NCBI GenBank assembly: GCA_903994525.1
Contig: CAJEXW010000013.1
Location: 1-32,000 of the forward strand
DNA from: an uncultured Chlorobiaceae bacterium
GTDB lineage: Bacteria > Bacteroidota > Chlorobiia > Chlorobiales > Chlorobiaceae
DNA: 32,000 nt
Reading direction: 5' to 3'
Shown here one piece after another: positions 25,805 to 32,000 of the stretch. The notes under the pieces are model-generated. The model was given only the letters and a program-made list of their open reading frames with translations, was not told the origin of the DNA and searched no databases. The position numbers were made by a program, and so were the translations under genes. How positions within the stretch are numbered: position 1 is the stretch's first letter; each line of letters starts with the position of its first letter.

Positions 25805-26548
25805 ATGTTTGCCATCTCTTTAGAGGAATTTGAGGGGCCGCTGGATCTTTTGCTGTTTTTTATCAGGCGCGATGAACTTGACATCTACAATATTCCAATT
25901 TCAAAGATAACTGCCGATTTTATCAGTTACATCGGTGATGCAAACGGCCTCAACCTTGAGGTTGAGGCTGACTTTATTTATATGGCCTCCATGCTTATGA
26001 GTATCAAGGCAAAGATGCTTCTTCCTGGACCAACAGAAGCGAGTGCTGTGAATGATGAGTTTGACCCAAGAACGGAACTTGTGCAGTCTTTACTGGAATA
26101 CAAACGAATCAAAGAGGCGGCAAATGCTCTGATCCAGCTTGCTGAAATGCGCGAAAATCATTTTGCCCGTGGACTTTTTGAACAATATGAGCCTGTGATT
26201 TTTGACGAGCTGGATGAGCCGCTTCTTCGCCCAACGCTCTATCATCTCATGCATGCCTGGATGTCGGTGCTTGACAATCAGCCATCTCCTATGATCCGAA
26301 ACGTCATGGATGCTCCTGTGTCGGTTGAAGAGCAGACGACACTGATTTTATCGAAACTTCAAGGGGTGGCGCAGTGCTCTTTTCTTTCCGTGCTCGAAGG
26401 TTTTACTGAGCGTATTGTCTTGATCGTTACTTTTCTTGCCGTACTGGAGCTTTGTAAAGAGAAAAAAATTACAGTTTTGGTAAAGGACGGGCACGACGAC
26501 TTCTGGATCGCGATGAGAGAGGGGGGGCCTGCCTCCCTTATATTTTAA
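25805..26548 (+). CDS. scpA: Segregation and condensation protein A
   Basis: A 247-residue kleisin subunit of the Smc-ScpA-ScpB condensin. The N-terminal signature EEFEGPLDLLLFFIRRDELDIYNIPISKIT (residues about 7-36) is diagnostic, followed by ADFIYMASMLMSIKAKMLLP. The C-terminal winged-helix region (about 180-245) binds the Smc head. It is usually followed by scpB; here a DUF1015 gene follows 16 bp later, so scpB must lie elsewhere. Confidence 0.95.
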   Translation: MFAISLEEFEGPLDLLLFFIRRDELDIYNIPISKITADFISYIGDANGLNLEVEADFIYMASMLMSIKAKMLLPGPTEASAVNDEFDPRTELVQSLLEYKRIKEAANALIQLAEMRENHFARGLFEQYEPVIFDELDEPLLRPTLYHLMHAWMSVLDNQPSPMIRNVMDAPVSVEEQTTLILSKLQGVAQCSFLSVLEGFTERIVLIVTFLAVLELCKEKKITVLVKDGHDDFWIAMREGGPASLIF

Positions 26549-26564
26549 AAATAATTATGATCTT

Positions 26565-27839
26565 ATGCCGGAAATTATGCCTTTCAAGGGGGTTTTATTC
26601 AATCCCGAACATCTAAAAAAAGCCGATACGTTAATTTGTCCGCCTTATGATGTTATCTCTCCCTCGTTTCAACAGCAGCTTTATAACAGCTCACGGCACA
26701 ATGCGATAAGGCTTGAGCTTCCAATGGAGGCTGACCCCTATGGAGCAGCAGCCTCACGCCTTGCCGCGTGGCTTGAGTCTGGAGATCTCCTGAGCGACGT
26801 TCTGCCTGCGATCTACCCCTATTTTCAGACGTTTGAAGATACCGAGGGCGTTGTGCATACCCGTTGCGGTTTTTTTGCAGCTATGCGCCTCTATGAATTT
26901 GCGGAAAAAAAGGTCTTGCCTCATGAAAAAACCCTTTCAGGTCCAAAGGCAGACCGTCTCAATCTTTTCAGAAAAACCCAAACCAATATCAGCAGTATTT
27001 TTGCTCTTTATACCGATGAAAGCAAATGCGCTGATCGCGTAATGAAAAGCTTTGCTACGGCACATGAGCCGATTATTGATGCGCAGTTTCAGGGTGTAAG
27101 AAATCGTATGTGGCGCATTACCGACCCCGCACTTGTGTCCCAGTTTCAGCAACCGCTGAAGGAGCGTGCAGTGTATATTGCAGATGGTCATCACCGTTAC
27201 GATACCGGGGTCAACTATCGTAATGAGAGGGCGGCTGCCAATTCCAGTCATACAGGTCAAGAGCCTTATAACTTTATTTTGACCTATCTTGCAAATATTC
27301 ACGATGAGGGACTTCTTATCTTTCCGATTCATCGGCTTGTACACAGTTTGGAGTGCATGGATATTACTCAATTCAGGTCTCTGCTGGAGAAGTATTTTAC
27401 TCTTACAGATCTTCACGACAGGGCTGCACTCAAGCTTTTTCTTGAAAGGGAACCTTCCAGCTATGCTTATGGAGTGGTATCCAAAGGTTCTGTTTTCGGG
27501 ATAACCCTGAAATGCGATCCAGACACTCTTGTGGATCCATCACGTCCTGTAGCTCTGAAGAATCTTGCTCTGGTTCTTCTGCACGATCTTATTCTTGGCA
27601 AAATGCTTGGTATTTCCCAGGAATCGATGGCAAAACAGAGTAATTTACTCTATGTGCATGATGATCGTGAAGTGTTTGATGCGGCAGAATCGGGGAAGGT
27701 TCAGGTTGGTTTTGTGGTCAAACCGACGACGGTGGAGCAGGTACTGGCCGTTTCGGAGACCGGAGAGGTGATGCCCCAGAAATCCACCTTTTTTTATCCC
27801 AAGATCATGACGGGCCTTGTTTTTAATCCTCTTGCCTGA
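26565..27839 (+). CDS. DUF1015 family protein
   Basis: A 424-residue member of DUF1015 (COG4198), a conserved family without an established biochemical role that is common in anaerobes. Family features: an opening PFKGVLFNP, CPPYDVISP near 25-33, LPHEKTL near 120, the strongly conserved YIADGHHRYDT near 203-213, and a late FFYPKIMTGLVFNPL. The DGHHRY motif suggests a nucleotide- or metal-binding site, but this is unproven. It sits between scpA and tsaE with short gaps of 16 and 8 bp, suggesting one transcript. Confidence 0.88.
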   Translation: MPEIMPFKGVLFNPEHLKKADTLICPPYDVISPSFQQQLYNSSRHNAIRLELPMEADPYGAAASRLAAWLESGDLLSDVLPAIYPYFQTFEDTEGVVHTRCGFFAAMRLYEFAEKKVLPHEKTLSGPKADRLNLFRKTQTNISSIFALYTDESKCADRVMKSFATAHEPIIDAQFQGVRNRMWRITDPALVSQFQQPLKERAVYIADGHHRYDTGVNYRNERAAANSSHTGQEPYNFILTYLANIHDEGLLIFPIHRLVHSLECMDITQFRSLLEKYFTLTDLHDRAALKLFLEREPSSYAYGVVSKGSVFGITLKCDPDTLVDPSRPVALKNLALVLLHDLILGKMLGISQESMAKQSNLLYVHDDREVFDAAESGKVQVGFVVKPTTVEQVLAVSETGEVMPQKSTFFYPKIMTGLVFNPLA

Positions 27840-27847
27840 GACTGGCC

Positions 27848-28288
27848 ATGACCGAAGAGTTTCACTCTTGCTCTGAGCATGGGACGCGCCAGATTGCCAG
27901 GCGTTTTGCCGCGAGCCTGCATCCTGGAGACATTATCTCTCTTTCGGGGCAGTTTGGAGCGGGTAAAACCGTGTTCATGAGAGGAATTGCTGAGTTTTTT
28001 AACTGTGATGAGCAGCTTTCCAGCCCCACGTTCTCACTGTTCAACATTTACCAGGGAACGTTTGGATGCGAAGAGGTGGCGTTGCACCACTTCGACCTGT
28101 ACCGAATCAAGTCACTCCGGGAGCTTGATGCGATCGGATTTGACGAATATCTCCTAAGCGGCTATCTCTCCATTGTAGAGTGGGCTGATCGATTTCCTGA
28201 TTATGCCTCTCTGTACACTCACTCAGTCTCTCTTGAGTATACGAATGACAAGAGTCGCCGAATTCTATGTAAACGCACTGTCCGATGA
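27848..28288 (+). CDS. tsaE: tRNA t6A biosynthesis ATPase TsaE
   Basis: A 146-residue P-loop ATPase needed to recycle the TsaBD complex that makes N6-threonylcarbamoyl-adenosine at position 37 of ANN-decoding tRNAs. Seen: Walker A GQFGAGKTVF near 36-45, SSPTFSLFNIYQG near 58-70, HHFDLYRI with the conserved D near 81-88 and VEWADRF near 115-121. The stop overlaps the tsaB start by 4 bp, so the two are translationally coupled. Confidence 0.95.
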   Translation: MTEEFHSCSEHGTRQIARRFAASLHPGDIISLSGQFGAGKTVFMRGIAEFFNCDEQLSSPTFSLFNIYQGTFGCEEVALHHFDLYRIKSLRELDAIGFDEYLLSGYLSIVEWADRFPDYASLYTHSVSLEYTNDKSRRILCKRTVR

Positions 28289-28959
28289 ATATTCTGGCAA
28301 TTGAGTGCACCCACGAAACGTTGAGCGTCGCTGTCTTGTTCGATGGCGTTGTGACTGAAGCGACGTGCTCAGAGTGGAAAAGGGCTGCAGAGTCGCTTGT
28401 TCCACTTGTAGAACAGGTGATGACTGAGAGCGGTCTGGAGCGTCAGGAGCTGGATTGCATCGCACTCTCTTCAGGCCCTGGCTCTTTTACAGCTCTACGC
28501 ATTGGTATGTCTGTTGCCAAAGGTATTGCCTACGGTCTTGGAATACCTCTGGTTCCTGTGCCGACCATGCCTGCGATGGCAGCATCAGTGCGGGCCGTAG
28601 CGGGCACTGTTATGTCGGTCATTCCGTCTCGTAAAGGGGAGTATTACTATGCCTCTTATCGTTCGGAAGATCTCTCATCTGGTTTGTGGCACGATGATGT
28701 ACAGAGAGGTTCGGCGAATGATGTCGCTCGAGCTGCGGTTGATCTGCATCAAAGCAGAGGGATTGTTATCGTGGGCCGTAAGCTCCATGAACTGATCCCT
28801 TTGACTGATACGATGCCAACAGTCTATCAGGAAGCTGATTGTTTTTCTGCCCGTTCTCTGTTCGTTACTGCGGAGAGGCTTTTTGTGGATGCGGCTGGGC
28901 TCGACGGAATTGTCCCCGATTACCGACAGGAGTTCAGCCCCAATGGAGTGAGGGAGTGA
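28285..28959 (+). CDS. tsaB: tRNA t6A biosynthesis protein TsaB
   Basis: A 224-residue ASKHA-fold partner of TsaD in the t6A synthase. Seen: ILAIECTHETLSVAV at the start, the family signature SSGPGSFTALRIGMSVAKGIAYGLGIPLVPV near 63-93, and the variable C-terminal half with MSVIPSRKGEYYYASY. It serves as a scaffold for TsaD and TsaE and does not itself catalyse. It starts on ATGA from tsaE. tsaD is not in the window. Confidence 0.93.
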   Translation: MNILAIECTHETLSVAVLFDGVVTEATCSEWKRAAESLVPLVEQVMTESGLERQELDCIALSSGPGSFTALRIGMSVAKGIAYGLGIPLVPVPTMPAMAASVRAVAGTVMSVIPSRKGEYYYASYRSEDLSSGLWHDDVQRGSANDVARAAVDLHQSRGIVIVGRKLHELIPLTDTMPTVYQEADCFSARSLFVTAERLFVDAAGLDGIVPDYRQEFSPNGVRE

Positions 28960-29074
28960 GGTCGTTGTATTCTGAAGTCGTAAAATTCGGAATATATTGC
29001 TATGTAGTGAAAAGTAAACTCTCCAGTTTTTTCAGGAATCAGGCAGATCATTCTAACATTACAGGAGTGAAGCA

Positions 29075-29749
29075 ATGAAATGTGACAGGTACGCATCGTA
29101 TGAAGTTCCGGGTTATTACCTTGTTAATAACGTATGGAATGAGGCTCAAGCCAGCAAAGGCAAGCAATGCATCAATCAGCCCCAAGGGAAGAGCTTTTCC
29201 TGGAACTGGAATTGGGATGAAAACCCGACGTATGTTCCAGTCTCATACCCTTCAGTCATTTGTGGAAATAAGCCTTGGGATCCCCAAGGTTCATCAACGA
29301 AGTCACTTCCTCGTCAACTCTCGCAGATAAAGCAGCTCACTGCGACACACGACTATACTGTAAGCAGTAGCGGACGGTATAATGTTGCATACGATTTGTG
29401 GCTAACGGAGGGGGTGCAATCCACCAAGGCGACAATTCGTGTTGAAATGATGGTCTGGATTGAGTCTTCAGGAGATGTTCAGCCCTATGGAGAGTTTGAA
29501 GAGGAGAACGATCATTATTCCCTGTATATCGGGAAGCCTGAGGGCGACAGAAGCTGGCATTGCTACAGCTTTCAATTGAAGCAATCACTGAGGTCAGGTC
29601 CGGTGAATTTGGGTGAATACATTCAGCTTCTCGTTAAGAAAAAGTTGGTCAGCCCCACAGTGTATGTTGCTGACGTTGAGTTTGGAACTGAAATTTGGGA
29701 TGGTCAAGGTCAGATCGACATTAAGTCTTATCAAGTGTCCGTTACCTGA
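29075..29749 (+). CDS. Glycoside hydrolase family 12-like protein
   Basis: A 224-residue protein matching the GH12 beta-jelly-roll (endoglucanase/xyloglucanase type). Recognisable: YYLVNNVW at 14-21, KSFSWNWNWDEN and SYPSVICGNKPW through residue 68, YNVAYDLWLTE at 102-112, RVEMMVWIE at 122-130 with the nucleophile glutamate E124, a W-x-CYSF segment near 161-166, and FGTEIWDGQGQIDIKSYQV with acid/base E206. The 82-residue spacing fits Trichoderma Cel12A (E116/E200). The ATG follows an AGGAG site, and an in-frame stop lies six codons upstream, so no signal peptide is possible. A cytoplasmic location is odd for a beta-glucanase. The gene is flanked by housekeeping genes, suggesting an insertion. 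Substrate unknown. Confidence 0.75.
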   Translation: MKCDRYASYEVPGYYLVNNVWNEAQASKGKQCINQPQGKSFSWNWNWDENPTYVPVSYPSVICGNKPWDPQGSSTKSLPRQLSQIKQLTATHDYTVSSSGRYNVAYDLWLTEGVQSTKATIRVEMMVWIESSGDVQPYGEFEEENDHYSLYIGKPEGDRSWHCYSFQLKQSLRSGPVNLGEYIQLLVKKKLVSPTVYVADVEFGTEIWDGQGQIDIKSYQVSVT

Positions 29750-30111
29750 ATGGATGGGTTTTGCGTACTCCTGTTCAGCTTTTCCTGAGGGTTGATGGCC
29801 GGGTGCGGTGCAAAGACGTTCTGGCTTTTTAAGCCTGTCGGGTTCAGAGCATTCGGGGAAGGAGATAAGGGTTGTGGGTGGTTCAGTTGCGATTCAAGCA
29901 GCAGCAGAAAAAAAGCAGATGTTGCTTGCTTGTCCTATATTTTACTGGTTATTGAAACCATGCCGGGGCTCATCCCCGGCTTTTTTAGCGCCAGTGAGCA
30001 GGCTTTTTCGTATGTTGGAGAGAGACCATTCTTGTCGTCAAGATGGCGGTTTTGTGATTTTTCTTGTTAAGTTGTTGTGAAATATAGTTCATATATGAAG
30101 GATGGAGGGAT
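29750..30111. other. Gene-free stretch between the GH12-like gene and rsfS
   Basis: 362 bp. It holds one strong terminator (29962-29986) and otherwise no frame with family resemblance; a 92-codon frame at 29792 has no ribosome-binding site and low-complexity serine/phenylalanine content. The rsfS promoter should lie after 29990, but no clear -35/-10 pair was identified. Confidence 0.6.
29962..29986 (+). terminator. Intrinsic terminator after the GH12-like gene
   Basis: A perfect 7-bp GC stem, GCCGGGG-CTCAT-CCCCGGC, followed directly by six T. It lies 213 bp after the GH12-like stop codon and separates that gene from rsfS. Confidence 0.92.
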
Positions 30112-30501
30112 ATGAGTAGTGTTAATGATAAAGAGATGGGAGCTCCGGCTAAAGTGGTTCTTCTTGGTGAACTGCTGGCTCGGAGGGCTTCTGAACTTTC
30201 GCTTGAGAAAAAGTGTGAAGAGGTGAAGATTCTTGATTTAAGGGGCTTGACTTCAGTGGCCGATTTTTTTGTGATTATCACTGCGGATTCGGAGCGTAAG
30301 GCAAAGGCGGCGGCAGAGCACATTGTTGACGAGTTGAAGGAGGATGGAGAGCGTCCGATGCATGTTGAGGGCATGGATTCAATGCACTGGATTTTGCTGG
30401 ACTATATTGATGTTGTTGTGCATATTTTTATGCCGGAAGAGCGCCGTTTTTATGATTTGGAATCCCTCTGGTCAGATGCCCCTGTTGTTACGATCATTTG
30501 A
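30112..30501 (+). CDS. rsfS: Ribosomal silencing factor RsfS
   Basis: A 129-residue protein of the RsfS/Iojap family, which binds L14 on the large ribosomal subunit and blocks subunit joining in poor nutrient conditions. Seen: [34 protein letters not shown] near 38-71, [23 protein letters not shown] near 83-105 and [15 protein letters not shown] at 109-123, all family hallmarks. A GGAGG ribosome-binding site precedes the ATG by a few bases. Length is normal. Confidence 0.95.
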   Translation: MSSVNDKEMGAPAKVVLLGELLARRASELSLEKKCEEVKILDLRGLTSVADFFVIITADSERKAKAAAEHIVDELKEDGERPMHVEGMDSMHWILLDYIDVVVHIFMPEERRFYDLESLWSDAPVVTII

Positions 30502-30624
30502 TATTTTACATCATTATCACTTTCTTCTCCTTTGTGGAAAGTATGTTCTCCTTACATATTCACGCTGGATTTTTTTACATTACGGCGTTGAGTTTTTCTA
30601 TCAATTATCACTCAGGATCTCTCT

Positions 30625-32000
30625 ATGCAGCGTGAAAGAATAGTCCCGATCAGTATTGAAGAAGAAATGCGGGGTTCTTATCTCGATTATTCAATGTCGG
30701 TCATTGTCAGTCGTGCGCTGCCTGATGTGCGGGACGGTCTGAAGCCCGTACACCGCAGGGTGCTTTACGGGATGCACGAGCTTGGTCTCCAGGCAGGCAA
30801 GCCACATAAGAAATCAGCCCGTGTGGTCGGTGAAGTGCTTGGAAAGTTTCACCCCCATGGCGATACTGCCGTGTATGACAGTTTGGTGCGTCTTGTGCAG
30901 GAATTTTCCATGCGCTATCCCCTTATTGACGGCCAGGGGAACTTTGGTTCGGTTGATGGTGACTCACCAGCGGCCATGCGATACACAGAGGTGCGCATGA
31001 AAAGCATTGCTGGCGAAATGCTGAAGGATCTTGAAAAAGAGACGGTAGACTTTTCGCTGAACTTTGATGATTCTCTTGAGGAACCCACGGTTCTTCCCTC
31101 TGCGATTCCTAATCTTCTCGTTAATGGCTCTTCTGGCATTGCGGTTGGTATGGCCACCAATATTCCACCACAGAATCTTCGGGAGGTTGTTGATGGCATG
31201 ATAGCTCTGATTGAAAATCCGGAACTGCAGGTGGTTGATCTCATGAAATATGTGATTGCGCCAGATTTTCCCACCGCAGGAATCATTTATGGGTATGAGG
31301 GTGTTCGTTCAGCCTATCTGACTGGCAGGGGCAAGGTGGTCATCCGTGCACGAGCCGTTGTTGAAGTTACCCAGAAAAATGGGCGAGAATCTATTGTGGT
31401 TACAGAGCTTCCCTATCAGGTCAACAAGGTGCGTCTGATCGAGAAAATTGTCGAACTGGTACACGATAAAAAGCTTGAAGGTATTGCCGATATTCGTGAC
31501 GAGTCTGACCGCGACGGAATGCGGCTGGTGATTGAACTCAAGCGGGATGCCGTTGCAAAGGTGGTGCTTAATAATCTTTACAAGCACACCCCGATGCAGG
31601 ATACCTTCGGGGTGATCATGCTTGCCCTGGTTGATGGTGTACCTCGGATACTCAATCTCAAGGAGATGATGGTATACTACATCAAGCACCGTAATGAGAT
31701 TGTGTTGCGCCGTACACAATTTGACCTTACTACTGCTGAAAAGCGGGCACATATTCTTGAAGGTCTCAAAATCTGTCTTGATAATCTGGATGAGGTGATT
31801 ACCACTATTCGCGAATCACCAGATGCGGGGACAGCCCAGGAGCGGCTCATGGTGCGTTTTGGGCTTTCAGAATTGCAGTCCAAAGCTGTGCTTGAGATGC
31901 GTCTTCAGCGCCTGACAGGCATGGAGCGCAAGAAGATTGATCAGGAGTACACCGAGGTACTTGCGTTTATTGAGGAGCTGCGTTTTATTCTCGGTAGTCC
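30625..32000 (+). CDS. gyrA: DNA gyrase subunit A, 3' end outside window
   Basis: The first 458 codons of a type IIA topoisomerase A subunit. Seen: the N-terminus [36 protein letters not shown] at 31-45, the quinolone-determining segment [17 protein letters not shown] at 74-90 (T81 and D85 match E. coli S83 and D87) and the catalytic tyrosine Y120 in MRYTEVR. The tower region follows. A hydroxyl residue and the acidic residue at the two resistance positions read as a quinolone-susceptible type, by family knowledge. The ATG at 30625 follows about 120 bp of AT-rich DNA. The distinguishing C-terminal GyrA box is outside the window, so ParC is not fully excluded. Confidence 0.92.
   Translation, partial: MQRERIVPISIEEEMRGSYLDYSMSVIVSRALPDVRDGLKPVHRRVLYGMHELGLQAGKPHKKSARVVGEVLGKFHPHGDTAVYDSLVRLVQEFSMRYPLIDGQGNFGSVDGDSPAAMRYTEVRMKSIAGEMLKDLEKETVDFSLNFDDSLEEPTVLPSAIPNLLVNGSSGIAVGMATNIPPQNLREVVDGMIALIENPELQVVDLMKYVIAPDFPTAGIIYGYEGVRSAYLTGRGKVVIRARAVVEVTQKNGRESIVVTELPYQVNKVRLIEKIVELVHDKKLEGIADIRDESDRDGMRLVIELKRDAVAKVVLNNLYKHTPMQDTFGVIMLALVDGVPRILNLKEMMVYYIKHRNEIVLRRTQFDLTTAEKRAHILEGLKICLDNLDEVITTIRESPDAGTAQERLMVRFGLSELQSKAVLEMRLQRLTGMERKKIDQEYTEVLAFIEELRFILGS

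Noticed and set aside
29792..30070. 92-codon frame between the GH12-like gene and rsfS
   Set aside because: No ribosome-binding site, overlaps a perfect intrinsic terminator, and the translation shows no domain.

Overview
The window reads as chromosome of a green sulfur bacterium (Chlorobiaceae, Chlorobium/Pelodictyon type). This is an inference from gene content: an aryl-pyruvate:ferredoxin oxidoreductase with an arylacetate-CoA ligase, a DUF1997 SRPBCC protein, the MEP-pathway gene dxr and an AmtB/P-II pair. Composition and spacing are typical of a compact bacterial genome: dense genes, several 4-bp ATGA overlaps and one tRNA without an encoded CCA. No IS element, integrase or CRISPR array is visible.

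Left, 1 to about 5.8 kb, minus strand: a defence region. hsdM and hsdS of a type I restriction-modification system are followed by a small TIR/DUF4062-like protein and a large NB-ARC/TPR (STAND, NLR-like) ATPase that runs off the left edge. No hsdR is visible. The TIR-like protein ends with a segment of about 22 residues that is repeated at the very beginning of the NB-ARC protein (14 of 22 identical, mostly with different codons). This is the layout of an effector/NLR pair that signals through matching terminal motifs, and it is the most interesting signal here.

5.85 to 11.0 kb, minus strand: iorA-iorB-paaK-ACT-aminotransferase, tightly packed as one operon. Together they can interconvert arylacetates and aromatic amino acids; in an autotroph with strongly reducing ferredoxin the likely direction is assimilation. 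11.1 to 16.0 kb, minus strand: dxr, rseP, prfA, a DUF1997 protein and a nitroreductase, probably largely co-transcribed.

16.1 to 18.4 kb: tRNA-Val(UAC) on the plus strand with its own promoter, a perfect bidirectional terminator, and ftsH converging from the other side. 18.6 to 25.0 kb, plus strand: pyrF, glmS, a TIGR01777 epimerase, a ferritin-like protein, then amtB and a P-II protein that lacks the usual uridylylated tyrosine. A small exported TPR protein lies on the minus strand.

25.8 to 32 kb, plus strand: scpA, a DUF1015 protein, tsaE and tsaB (t6A tRNA modification), an unexpected GH12-like glycoside hydrolase without a signal peptide, rsfS, and the first 1.4 kb of gyrA.

The right two thirds is mostly conserved housekeeping. 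The accessory material is the defence region at the left and the GH12 gene near 29 kb.
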